DNA from: Collinsella sp.
GTDB lineage: Bacteria > Actinomycetota > Coriobacteriia > Coriobacteriales > Coriobacteriaceae
DNA length: 25,997 nt
NCBI GenBank assembly: GCA_022713905.1
Contig: JAIHTM010000009.1
Coordinates: 1 to 25,997, forward strand
Reading direction: 5' to 3'
Part shown: piece after piece, positions 12,301 through 16,394 of the stretch
How the letters are laid out: the number at the start of each line of letters is the position of its first letter
Numbering within the stretch: the first letter of the stretch is position 1
The notes under the pieces: generated by a model
The model's input: only the letters and a program-made list of their open reading frames with translations
Database searches by the model: none
Told to the model about the DNA's origin: nothing
Position numbers and translations under genes: made by a program

Positions 12301-12383
12301 CGGCGGCGGCACTCGGTGCCATGGCCGGCATCGGCGCGCTGGCCGTCGCGGGCGGCGCGGCCCTGTACCGCAGGCGCCGCTAG
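393..12383 (+). CDS. Giant sortase-anchored surface protein with fibro-slime and about 15 Spy0128-like isopeptide domains
   Basis: This 3,996-residue protein probably acts as a wall-anchored adhesin or stalk. ATG 393 is chosen because GGGGAGGG (380-387) sits 5 nt before it; TTG 378 has no such site. Residues 1-47 are a signal peptide ending ASA. Residues ~288-409 match the fibro-slime (PA14-like) domain (GDDDVWVYIDGVLVGDLGG). SpaA/Cna-B-like domains follow at ~410-496 and ~703-819, then a DUF5979-like segment near 963-1050. From ~1129 to ~3924 about 15 Spy0128/FctA-like domains repeat a Lys strand (SKTLEGR type), a YTYTVSE-type Glu strand and FTNxY with Asn, the Lys-Glu-Asn set that forms isopeptide bonds in this family. 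Two DUF11-like domains (~2420-2683) and DUF5979-like units interrupt the run. A Pro/Gly/Ser linker, MPDTGD (3961-3966), a hydrophobic helix and an Arg tail form the sorting signal. Cysteine is almost absent. Codon use changes sharply near 9235. The ligand is unknown. Confidence 0.95.
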   Translation: MNRLCARVREILEPFGEKTNTAKRALRVLAVPLAACALMFGATSASADQTVPYSNHTVQTVNPTGTTVNLFDYWVVNGDNDSSKNTNNDNKNDNTGINKDRQLKFNGGAGTGINKWTGKIGTAGYGRLQFVKDQLVKGYPEIKAGTYASQGQGVNYTDESLAYLFNNDSQANGKQDGKAVYSNVKGLFQLKDGYYVYDSYGSNGSNGNYAVYNFTTNSFDVYDKAGVYKGDASKETNLGQFFPFDSASKVFDENGNNLSPKKIVDGSTDLNHHFGMSMTTEFVQPNGGKTTKGEDMVFEFSGDDDVWVYIDGVLVGDLGGIHEKATLKINFATGEVKVGHVDGANGTKKEIENTTIKAKFDAAGADTKNFRDNTFRDSTKHTLSFFYLERGAGASNMSLKFNLTTLPSSEVEKVNQNGEAVQGAEFALYRSDANWNTQGEAIALGTTDDKGQLVLLKPGGSVLSFDEEHNTNHCDYFVLKEEKLPEGYRSSLTSSTTATPGELHLQYKQAAASGSGGVVVAPETTVTMADGATQWTGSRMWLNGGYLAAKETISLPANTQDNKNNPINSGTTFAVVLKRTDANGDHTSEDSWTPVTGNPLDGYKLRSAHGIAGAVEAAKSADTSVFAVNTKGDYEVTVRSLPGDIEKYAAMMTDKSNSEYTVAVYHTTASSLTEATTENTSMVEYQATNRQFSTVIHLTNVQNRLFVQKVDDLGEPVNGATFDLYKADAVTGDSPSTYAIKPGATPYDTVQANGMTYPYEIEGAACFPLNSVNHAPLTNGTYYLRESMSPDGYEMNSTITKVIVDDSGVYVDAGKVNDGVRSMSGPGSLIASLAQFGSPDSIDNTLTHIKGKLQSATGADDKGNLTWDQTSTAKGVTPTLADGMMHMRYDKTPQGTKTVLRYVEDGGDRNGQLATIFADTGINRMALYQDDDATNGTDLGTLQLNHLFTTATAVQYTDRRVARLQVTKTVTADSGLTAPTKDAKDNDLTFTFKFTLPESQKGYEAHVFDANGNAVGDSFVLKNGDTHSIKAGETIRVYDLKKDDSYSVSELTTKGEESSGNVLASIVNTVTGSADESVLPAGFRLVSRKAGGQEQAGPGNTITGSIAALVDGKIPASNKLEFINDYSASSVTLDAQNGLKAKKVLEGRSWADGDTFTAQLTAEDGVPMPYGAKSKVSTVEFTKNAQTATFGDITYTKPGTYIYTISEVIPGSDARAGGISYSAAVYTAEVVVEDNHAGALVVKSVKMVQECNDAGAETKTDVANKNATFTNRYDEHEHDIILHAQKNLVDNSGTFPLSQNVFSFTLEGVGGLADINATFKPNAVDTSVKAPMPQGAEGNTMNVGNNADGTVTWPAISYTAQVDMGRAYVYKFAENPGSVTGMTYDGSVYYAVVRNAEKGAGIQTSVEYYYNDAKDGSVKQLGNNATPSFTNIYIVEPTSVTLQGQKTVSGRDWNQGESYTFNLTAATDDASATSLGKTTKQAVADGAVVINTNQAVASTPESGRVASFSFGTEATPTVTFNRAGTFSFNITEKATQDVQAGMSMDKHTARATVVVTDLDESGNHTGKLRVSSVTYANTGASDADKLVTDKAAFTNAYHASGTFDGVTVSKTLEGRASTAGQFTFAVTGLWYNGVQTLVNGAETNLSNKAAEAGVSGAVVGTNGKEKLFARKLTEQDLGHTFAYRIHENQPVAAGYTYDTGYTGDAIVLVKILARQNDPAKLYTVTTVLKGAGVTALLGDAGDASALTDEEIAKLKQDANTYVQQYDASKAGTTTPAVSFVNRYETSLDYGANGGLQIEKTLTYPEGATVFGSPKSTFRYIVKPADKTSANKVGISTDGKVYETANVETNVPKTVSLVPARGLTLTQNDAGKTFTYTVSEIDDKATGFTYDNTVHTVRVVVADNGDGTLRVTTSVSKQVDGKDELEGQWIYPSDATSTGAATVKFKNTYTVTEAATFTPSVTKVVAGRDAEGKFTFAMTAADDVTRAAIDGKLITGSSMSRGNGYTEQKQTREGLKDGEHDKIDFSTLTFNKPGTYKFTINEAAPNSGLGEWKYDQHVYTVMVTVTDEGGKLVARADGTTGSEGFIFTNSYSTSTSYELQGGLEIVKTLEGKDLHAGMFGFTVTGEDPASTEKLKALLRADKDKGELAVTNDEPQADGTSYTGILGGLTFATGDVGKTFTYKIVENGGGKRGYTYDSTYWMVEIAVKKRRDGSLYTVTTVKHYDANDVEKPRDTKTFGPESGTAKAQVSFTNSYIATGTFEGLAAEKVMDSRDKIEAGQYTFDLYAEKADGSLEKKDEGTTQAGENGTATVDFGKIYFKLGDATSGTDGQTIDLASAVNDGIAIKRHNDDHTTTYSFNLVAKERLTSLPEGVRPVDTSATCRVLLEVTDNNDGTLTPRVTYRDGTENGKIVFHNTRDKVKTIGTVAKPNVDIDGQLLSVGDSYVYTINWVNTAVNADGNLVSADVTVVDELPTGVVFEAFEGEYADKGVASSQSLTWDLGKQPAGSHGSVRVRVKITEDAVKDAQGAVGTVENKATVTVDNKSYTGTTTNYVSKKSESDAQDSTGSGVALGDELTYTIGYKNTEGASATVTITDAVPAGTKFVEFAGDHMDAGSKDNDGNLTWTLADVPAGKEGTVQFKVRVTEDAFKSGGASGNISNQASVAVGNNPAVKTNTTTDEVSDGRLTLSKAVTAAEGITAPNKAFTFKVLLYQADGTTPLAGTFAYAGRPSGTNGTYVSGQIKSGDTIALKAGGSVTVTLPIGAHYEVQELDSKGELMTSEDGFAVVDKANSQKGTVGQATQVGFTNVYSVESTKVESAFKVQKKISGRNWMTSDAFTMTLTAQGEAPMPKGAKDGVSTIELHKDAQVGNFGTIEYTKPGTYTYVIAEQPGDETSLTFSKATYRATVTVTDDGAGKLLAKTKIAQLTDDAGDAAERTVEAAIFTNTAKTGSLTVKKTVVGGDSQREFGFTVALADGDGEPVTGTFGKGEHAVTFTDGKATFTLKDGGEKTIAGLPVGARYTVTEDAAEGYTTAVNGADGSKAEGAVTEDGATAAFTNTYGTATEGRDVSTAGLFTKTLKGRDWAEGDSFQFALTGEDGAPMPEGSADGSKTVSVTAAAVTKAGDKVAFDFGSIRYTLNDIKDAGFAEVGGKRVRTKTFTYKVREVRPDDGSAIAGVSYDGHFATMTVTVTDDGSGNLTASTPAIAQASGGDFVNTYTTGLDYSARAGVLLSKTLSGRAMEAGQFAFTVTADAETAAKLGLKTGKNAYAVAAADDGEAAVVDLIGGAAKGDVTFTDADAGKTYSFTVTESKLGGEGYTNDTAPRTVTIAPAYDAATGKLTVTTAVVEDGVEVARSEVSTADDAASLPAPVTVAFQNSYEATGTLGGESSASIEATKTLTGRAAAADEFSFSVRDAQGNVVATASNRASGDGEAAELAFSPIAYTTGSLEQMVADGAATKTADGSWTIPYTVSEDTAALPAGVTATASSFDITVKVTDNGKGGLDVVVTYPEGSDGTLSFVNGYGTNEATVDLAGTKTLALGQAGLGLTQADIEGKYTFKIEPLDGAPAPVDASGKTVTEAVNDAAGNVELGHVTFKQPSDLDDAAIDGDGMRTKTFAYRVSESGSVDGVVNDAVASRTFTVKVVEDTNAGTLAAEVLPAEGTPEGKGAFEFTNTYGVGPAPSTVTDQIKVSKKLKGRDLVEGEFEFQLVEINADGSESIAVTGKNASDGTVALNPITYTAPGTHSYELREVAGAAGGVTYDRAVHRVRTTVTDAGNGKLTVKHDLVDAEGNPTGDGSVTFTNGYEAAPVTLKLGAAKVLKGAELKAGQFSFELKSRDGKVMSTVKNAADGSVTFDALTFKQAGTYTFTVSEIDDGQAHVTYDKAVHKIVVTVSDEAADGTKTGYLSAKVSYEGDANLPPVFTNSYAEEPGTPETPGIPENPGTPGGGSGGGSDSGSGGDGSKSGMPDTGDRSLPAAALGAMAGIGALAVAGGAALYRRRR

Positions 12384-12394
12384 CGATATGCACG

Positions 12395-12429
12395 AGTGGG
12401 GCGAATCCATCCGATGGGTTCGCCCCACT
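12395..12429 (+). terminator. Long hairpin after the giant gene
   Basis: AGTGGGGCGAA (12395-12405) pairs perfectly with TTCGCCCCACT (12419-12429), and the inner CCAT/ATGG extends the stem across one G-U pair to a three-base loop. It begins 12 nt after the stop codon. No U-run follows (the next bases are TGCCCTGC), so it may work poorly as an intrinsic terminator or may mainly protect the 3' end. The last bases of its 3' arm are also the first bases of the SRP RNA -35 box. Confidence 0.65.
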
Positions 12430-12457
12430 TGCCCTGCTGGGCGGGAGCAGGTAAGAT
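12429..12457 (+). promoter_or_regulatory. Promoter of the SRP RNA gene
   Basis: TTGCCC (12429-12434), a 17-nt spacer and TAAGAT (12452-12457) give a standard housekeeping-type promoter. The predicted start is about 12464, just ahead of the recognisable SRP RNA helix. Confidence 0.7.
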
Positions 12458-12470
12458 ATACCGAGCGCCT

Positions 12471-12577
12471 AGCGCGTTCGATGGGTTCGGATGACGACAT
12501 GTTCCGAATCTGGTCAGGTCCGGAAGGAAGCAGCCATAAGGAGCCTCTGTCGGGCATCCGAATCCATCGAGCGCACG
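12471..12577 (+). ncRNA. ffs: Small (4.5S-type) signal recognition particle RNA
   Basis: The conserved domain IV core GGTCAGGTCCGGAAGGAAGC (12512-12531) is present, with the asymmetric loop and GGAA tetraloop that bind Ffh. It is enclosed by a long helix: TTCGATGGGTTCGGATG on the 5' side pairs with CATCCGAATCCATCGAG on the 3' side. The RNA is about 100 nt and lacks an Alu domain, as is usual outside the Bacillus-type Firmicutes. With Ffh it directs membrane and secreted proteins to the translocon. It has its own promoter and terminator, so it is a stand-alone gene between the giant surface gene and the palindrome. The exact ends are estimates. Confidence 0.95.
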
Positions 12578-12587
12578 GGCGCTTTTT
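12570..12587 (+). terminator. Short terminator of the SRP RNA
   Basis: GCGC (12571-12574) pairs with GCGC (12579-12582) around an ACGG loop and is followed by TTTTT (12583-12587). The short stem overlaps the end of the closing helix of the RNA, so folding of the mature RNA and the terminator would compete. Confidence 0.6.
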
Positions 12588-12599
12588 GGTGCCGCGATT

Positions 12600-12696
12600 T
12601 GGCCCGGCCGGCGGCGAGATATTTGGTGTCTCGCTGGTCCTCGGCTGCGCCTGCGGGATCGCTCGACTACCAAATATCTCGCCGCCGGCCGGGCCA
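12600..12696. repeat. Perfect palindrome with 28-bp arms and a ~41-nt loop
   Basis: The left arm 12600-12627 (starting TGGCCCGGCCGGCGGCGAGA) is the exact reverse complement of the right arm 12669-12696. The arm tips are AT rich (ATATTTGGT and ACCAAATAT) and the bases GC rich. An outer TTTTTGG (12583-12589) and CCAAAAA (12703-12709) could extend the stem imperfectly. Neither side has a U-run directly after the arm, so it is not a standard terminator in either direction. It could be a transcription barrier, a REP-like element or a small mobile palindrome. Confidence 0.9.
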
Positions 12697-12735
12697 CTTC
12701 GTCCAAAAATCACCCGTAAAGGCGCATTTATCTGA

Positions 12736-12849
12736 AGAATTGAATCCCGTGTTTTGTGCTGCTTGTTGGCGTTGCCTGGGCATCGGTGGCTATGTGCTTC
12801 AAGAGACGGCGGCGTTGCCATTTGTTTTTACAAGTAAAGAGGTCCGTTT
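12736..12849 (+). repeat. Direct repeat, copy 1 of a ~114-bp element
   Basis: This segment matches 15099-15213 in the same orientation: 72 of the first 77 bases are identical, starting at AGAATTGAATCCCGTGTTTT, then a diverged stretch and a shared TAAAGAGG(T/C)CCGTTT end. In this copy the final half of the copy 2 terminator hairpin is present but its partner arm is not, so the copy seems cut at 12849. No gene is evident in it. Confidence 0.85.
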
Positions 12850-12976
12850 GCGAACGAGCTTCGACTACTGAAGATGCGATGTTCGCACTAACGACATAGC
12901 GTAATTACGGCATTGTTGGTTTACGCACAAATTGAAGAAATCTAAAAGATGCGTCGATTTCACTTCGCCCGCAGCG

Positions 12977-14254
12977 TTACGGTGCGAGAACGTCCAATGG
13001 AACAACTTGGACGCCGCGGTCGGTAACATAGGCTTGTGAACCAAATCCAATAATCGCTACTTTAGAAACCGGCGGGGTGTTTCCGGCAGCAACCATCCGC
13101 TCTTCGACGGCAACAAGATTGTCAGATGCCTCTTCGATTTGAGCGGAACTGAGCTTGACCTCAACGGGAATCCACATCCCACCTGGAGCCGCTATGACAG
13201 CGTCGACCTCAAGATCGCGGGAATCGTGATAGTGATAAAGGCCCATTCCGTTTGCCCTCGCATAGACCCATAGATCATGGAGCGCCAACGATTCGAAAAG
13301 CAGCCCAAGTGTCTTGAAGTCTGACAACAACGTCTCCACAGTCGCCCCGAGCGCAGCCGCTGCAAGCGACGGGTCGGCAAGATGATGCTTACGCGCCTCC
13401 CTCAGATGCACCGGAGATCTCATCGCGGGATTCCATGCGGGGATATCGCAGACGAAACTCAATCTGCTAAGAAGGGATATGTATGATGCCGCTGTTTGTC
13501 TCGATACGTCGCCACCCAAATCGGCCACAAGCGTCTTGAGCGTCGCAAGAGTGGATTCGTTGCGCGCCAACGACGCGATGACGGCTTTCACTTTCTCAGG
13601 ATCTCGTCGAGAGCCATCGACGCGGGGGATGTCTTCCTCAGCGACTATCTCGATATATCGTTTTGCCGTCGCGGACGCAATTCGCGCGTCACGCCCAATC
13701 GACGCCGGCCATCCACCGCAAACGATGCGCTCGGCGATCTCGGCAGAACCCATCGATCCGAAGGCGCCCCTGAACTTTTCGCCAGAAATGATGCCCGACA
13801 GCTTAACCGCACCGCTAGATTTCCCAAGTTCGAAAAGCGTCATGGTGTCCATGCGCAATTTAGCGAACCTTCCAGCGCCACTGTGCATCGGCCGCTCATT
13901 GTCTCGCGGTGTCGCCGACCCCGTAAATATGAACTGGCCAGGCTCGCCGCCGCGGTTGTCGCACTCAAACCGTGCCGCGTCCCAAAGTTTCGGAACCTCC
14001 TGCCATTCGTCGATCAGCCGCGGCACCTCGCCAGAAACGGCAAGCGCCGGGTCCGTCTCGGCACGGAAGCGATTCTCGAAGTTGCGCGACGGGTCCATGA
14101 GGAGGAGCCTGGACGCCGCACGGGTCCCGGCCGTGGTTGTCTTCCCGCACCATTTAGGTCCTTCGATGAGAACGGCACCGAATATCCCAAGCATCTGGTC
14201 GAGCTCATTTTCGATAATTCTAGCGTAGTACTTTTTTGGCATAGTTTTCACCAT
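12977..14254 (-). CDS. AAA-type ATPase with DUF4143 domain
   Basis: This 425-residue protein has an AAA_14-like ATPase domain with Walker A GPKWCGKT (residues 32-39) and Walker B RLIDEWQ (about 79-85). It also has the C-terminal DUF4143 region with a PD-(D/E)XK-like pattern: an aromatic and acidic segment, DLEVDAVI, then WIPVEVKL near residues 350-375. Proteins of this architecture are very common, often in many copies, in gut bacteria. Their role is unproven; suggestions include mobile-element or defence-linked functions. The start at ATG 14254 has only a weak GGTAAG upstream; ATG 14242 (residue 5) is an alternative. Its promoter lies within a 23-bp-period repeat array (14269-14350), which suggests autoregulation or regulation by a dedicated factor. 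It stands alone between two direct repeats and gene remnants, which suggests an acquired block. The length looks full. Confidence 0.9.
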   Translation of the reverse strand: MVKTMPKKYYARIIENELDQMLGIFGAVLIEGPKWCGKTTTAGTRAASRLLLMDPSRNFENRFRAETDPALAVSGEVPRLIDEWQEVPKLWDAARFECDNRGGEPGQFIFTGSATPRDNERPMHSGAGRFAKLRMDTMTLFELGKSSGAVKLSGIISGEKFRGAFGSMGSAEIAERIVCGGWPASIGRDARIASATAKRYIEIVAEEDIPRVDGSRRDPEKVKAVIASLARNESTLATLKTLVADLGGDVSRQTAASYISLLSRLSFVCDIPAWNPAMRSPVHLREARKHHLADPSLAAAALGATVETLLSDFKTLGLLFESLALHDLWVYARANGMGLYHYHDSRDLEVDAVIAAPGGMWIPVEVKLSSAQIEEASDNLVAVEERMVAAGNTPPVSKVAIIGFGSQAYVTDRGVQVVPLDVLAP

Positions 14255-14268
14255 TGCTTACCAGCGCG

Positions 14269-14350
14269 TTTAACCAAATTTACAGTTTTCATTTAACCAG
14301 ATTTCAATTATTTGATTAACCAGATTTGCATATTTCGGTTAACGAGACAG
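14269..14350 (-). promoter_or_regulatory. 23-bp-period repeat array over the promoter of the DUF4143 gene
   Basis: Four copies of a TTAACCAGATTT-like motif start at 14269, 14292, 14315 and 14338, exactly 23 bp apart; the fourth is degenerate (GTTAACGAGACAG). On the minus strand, TTGAAA (14302-14307), a 17-nt spacer and TGTAAA (14279-14284) form a good promoter lying across the first two copies. Its -10 is about 25 bp before ATG 14254. Placement over the promoter suggests operator sites for a multimeric regulator. No intact regulator gene is adjacent; only the XRE remnant lies upstream. Confidence 0.7.
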
Positions 14351-14386
14351 ATTAAACATGAACGAGCCAAGTCAGATGAGAATCAT

Positions 14387-14524
14387 CTACTCGACACCGC
14401 GCATGAGCTCCGAAATGGTGATGTGAAAGCCGTCGGTAATCTTCTTGAGATTTGAAAGGCTGACATTGCGCTGCCCGACCTCAATGCTCGCGTAGTAGGA
14501 GCGATCCATCTCAATCAAATTAGC
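14387..14524 (-). pseudogene. 3' remnant of an XRE-family helix-turn-helix regulator
   Basis: On the minus strand the frame reads ANLIEMDRSYYASIEVGQRN and continues VSLSNLKKI...ISELMRG to a TAG at 14387-14389. This is the second half of a standard HTH_3/XRE DNA-binding domain (recognition helix region, then the NISLxNLxKIADxL-type helix). The first half, including the first helices and any start codon, is missing: upstream of Ala the frame runs into unrelated sequence from the neighbouring gene. It is too short to fold as an HTH and is taken as decayed. It was perhaps once the regulator of a neighbouring locus. Confidence 0.75.
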
Positions 14525-14550
14525 GGACGGAGTGCCCGGGCTCGTTGCGC

Positions 14551-14805
14551 CTAGGGCGCGGCGGGGTCGGCGACGTCGGAGGTGTCGATCTCGCCAAGAA
14601 TGGCGAGCCGGCTGATGAACGGGATGCCCTCGGGTTCGTCCACCTCGACGCCGCCGAGCACGATGGTGTTGTCACGCATGTCGATTTGGGTCGTGAACAC
14701 GGCCTGATTGCGGCCCGAGGCGATAAAGCCGATGCCCGCGAGAACGATGCCCGCGGCAATAAGCCCGCCCGCCACGGCGAGGTAAATCTTCTTCGCGCTG
14801 GTCAT
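14551..14805 (-). CDS. Small single-pass membrane protein, possibly a truncated member of a longer family
   Basis: This 84-residue protein starts at ATG 14805 behind a strong AAAGGAG site (about 14815-14821) and lies 5 nt after the stop of the gene fragment upstream, so the two were an operon. Residues ~5-30 form one membrane helix (IYLAVAGGLIAAGIVLAGIG). The rest is a short outside or inside segment with alternating polar and hydrophobic residues (DMRDNTIVLGGVEVDE). The N-terminus resembles those of DUF4097-type beta-strand proteins that follow DUF1700 genes, but at 84 residues it is far shorter than those. The right-hand operon partner is destroyed and an XRE remnant begins just past the stop, so this gene may also be truncated. 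Confidence 0.6.
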   Translation of the reverse strand: MTSAKKIYLAVAGGLIAAGIVLAGIGFIASGRNQAVFTTQIDMRDNTIVLGGVEVDEPEGIPFISRLAILGEIDTSDVADPAAP

Positions 14806-14810
14806 GGTAC

Positions 14811-14870
14811 TTACTCCTTTCTACGCCGCGAGATACGCGGCAGCAGCCCGGAGAGCGTCGCCCCCGCCGC
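14811..14870 (-). pseudogene. 3' stub of the operon partner of the small membrane protein
   Basis: On the minus strand the frame AAGATLSGLLPRISRRRKE ends at TAA 14811-14813, overlapping the ribosome site of the next gene. A hydrophobic segment followed by a basic tail is what the end of a membrane protein (for example a DUF1700 protein) would look like. Upstream, at about 14870, the sequence switches to an istB fragment on the other strand. The gene has therefore lost everything except its last ~19 codons. The family assignment is a guess from operon logic. Confidence 0.5.
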
Positions 14871-15149
14871 GAACTCCTCATCCTGGACGAGCAGGGCTAC
14901 GTGCCGCTGGACATCGAGGGCGCGAGGCTGCTGTTCCAGGTGATGTCGGTGCCGGAGGGCAGGCAGAGCATGATCGTCACGGCCAACATAGAGTTCAGCA
15001 AGTGGGTGACCGTGTTCGGCGACGACAAGATGGCGGCGGCTGTCGTGGACAGGCTCGTCTACACGGGCAGGCTCGTGGAGTTCAACGGCGCAAGCTGCAG
15101 AATTGAATCCCGTGTTTTGTGCTGCTTGCTGGCGTTGCCTGGGCATTGA
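14871..15149 (+). pseudogene. istB: IS21-family istB remnant (transposition helper ATPase)
   Basis: The frame reads ELLILDEQGYVPLDIEGARL, then LFQV...IVTANIEFSKWVTVFGDD and VDRLVYTGRLVEFNG. These are the Walker B region (LLILDE), the conserved GYVPLD, sensor-like TxNIEFSKW and C-terminal RLVEF segments of IstB, the AAA+ helper of IS21 transposases. The first ~110 residues, including Walker A, are missing, and no istA is present. The last part of the frame (RVLCCLLALPGH, stop at 15147-15149) falls in the dispersed repeat and is probably not native IstB. It is a dead fragment, and its left junction truncates an oppositely oriented operon. Confidence 0.9.
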
Positions 15150-15213
15150 TGGCTACGTGGTTCAAGAGACGGCGGTGCTGTTGCTTGGATTTTGCAGTTA
15201 AAGAGGCCCGTTT
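15099..15213 (+). repeat. Direct repeat, copy 2 of the ~114-bp element
   Basis: This matches 12736-12849. It starts at the exact point where istB similarity ends (AGAATTGAATCCC) and runs into a full terminator hairpin (15200-15240), whose left arm is the shared end of the repeat. The two copies enclose the DUF4143 and gene-remnant block. It could be the terminal part of a mobile element, a small RNA with its terminator, or a scar of duplication. Confidence 0.85.
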
Positions 15214-15246
15214 CCCTGGGTTGGGGAAACGGGCCTCTTTTGTTTC
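15200..15246. terminator. Strong bidirectional intrinsic terminator
   Basis: AAAGAGGCCCGTTTCCC (15200-15216) pairs perfectly with GGGAAACGGGCCTCTTT (15224-15240) around a 7-nt loop, with TTTTGTTTC continuing on the plus strand. On the minus strand it lies about 45 nt past the stop of the coiled-coil surface gene, so it can serve both sides. Confidence 0.9.
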
Positions 15247-15284
15247 TGGGGTTGTGGATTGGCGGAGACAATAACCGTTGGCCG

Positions 15285-16292
15285 CTATTTTGAGTTCTTG
15301 AGGCGGCGTGTGGCTGTGGCGGTTATTCCGAGGCCTGTGGCGGCGATTCCTGCTAGCGCGATTGCGCTTGGCGTTGTGTCGCCTGTGTTTGCGAGCTTGT
15401 CGGCGGTCGTAGTTGCTTGCTTGCCGTTGCTTGTGTTCGCCTGCTTGGCGGAGCTCGGTGCGGCGTCTTTGCCGGCCGCGGGCGAGCCGGCGGGCTGTGC
15501 CGTCTCGGCCGGTTGTGCCGAGCTGGAGGGAGGCGTTGTCTCGGTCGGTTGCGTTATCTCGGGCGAGGCGGCCTTGTCTGCCGCGGCTTTTGCCTCTTCG
15601 TATGCCTTGCAGGCGTCGTCATAGGCCGCCCGTGCCTTTTCCAAATCGTCGGTGAGCGCATTTCGCTTGGCTATGCTTTCGTCGACGCTGGCTTTGGCTT
15701 CCTCCGCCGCACTCTCGAAATACTGAACGTGTCCTTTCTGACTTTCGAGGCGGCTTCGGTAGTGGGCAAGCTCATATTCGCAAGAACGTTCTCGCGAATC
15801 TGCCATCATGATCTCCGAACGCAACTGTTGAGCAGTTGCGTAATCTCCGTTGTCGTATGCCTCTTTTCATTTTGCCTGAAGCTCGATTACCCGGTTGTGG
15901 GCCTCATCGTATTTGGCTTGGGCTCCCTCGACGTCCGCCTGCATGGCGGGAAGGGGTTCCCTCCGTTTGGCGGCTTCCGCCAACATCATGTCGTGGAGCT
16001 CTTGAGAAGCGGCAATGTCAGCATCGATTACCGCGATTTTCTCGGGACTCGCGGCCTCTTTTGCGGCTTCGAGGTTTTTGAGCGCTTCCTGCATGGCCGC
16101 ATGCGCTTTGTCTTTTTCGGTGGCCGCGGTTTCGCTCGAGTTCGCGGCTGCTGTCTGCAAGGCAGCTGCATCGATGGGGGAGCTGGTTTCTGCCGCGATC
16201 GCCGTTACGGGGGCGATTCCCGCGACAAGTGCCGCGGAAAGGGCGATGCCCATGGTTGCTCGTCTTGCTCTTCTTGCGAGAATGTCGTTCAT
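15285..16292 (-). pseudogene. Coiled-coil LANTGD-anchored surface protein split by an in-frame TGA
   Basis: ATG 16292 has a TGAGGTG ribosome site (16298-16304). The frame gives a signal peptide (cleavage near AIA, residues 31-33) and an Ala/Glu/Lys-rich coiled coil to IELQAK, then TGA at 15867-15869. The same frame continues KEAYDNGDYATAQQL and a second coiled coil (SCEYELAHYRSRLES), a Pro/Thr/Ser-rich wall-spanning linker, LANTGD, a hydrophobic helix and RRLKNSK at TAG 15285-15287. Read through, it is 335 residues with every part of a wall-anchored spacer protein. No good ribosome site precedes a restart after the TGA. I take it as one gene inactivated by a nonsense change (CGA to TGA is the simplest). 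Sequencing error or readthrough remain possible. Confidence 0.85.
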
Positions 16293-16342
16293 CTCGGCAC
16301 CTCATTTCAAGGGTTGGCGACTTACTTGGTAGCACTAATGTA

Positions 16343-16372
16343 AGTATATCAGGCGGTTTACCTGCTCTTGAA
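16343..16372 (-). promoter_or_regulatory. Weak candidate promoter for the coiled-coil surface gene
   Basis: On the minus strand, TATACT (plus-strand 16343-16348) fits a -10 well. An 18-nt spacer separates it from a poor -35, TTCAAG (16367-16372). It lies about 50 bp before ATG 16292. Confidence 0.4.
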
Positions 16373-16394
16373 TCTCGCCAGAAATAACGAGCTG

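Noticed and set aside
7800..12821. A 1,673-codon open frame on the minus strand
   Set aside because: It lies antisense to the GC-rich end of the giant gene, is Arg/Gly/Ala/His rich without any domain, and results from codon bias on the other strand.
12850..12976. A possible terminator hairpin (TGCGAAC at 12849-12855 with GTTCGCA at 12881-12887) downstream of the DUF4143 gene
   Set aside because: The stem is interrupted and no U-run follows on either strand, so I did not list it as a terminator.
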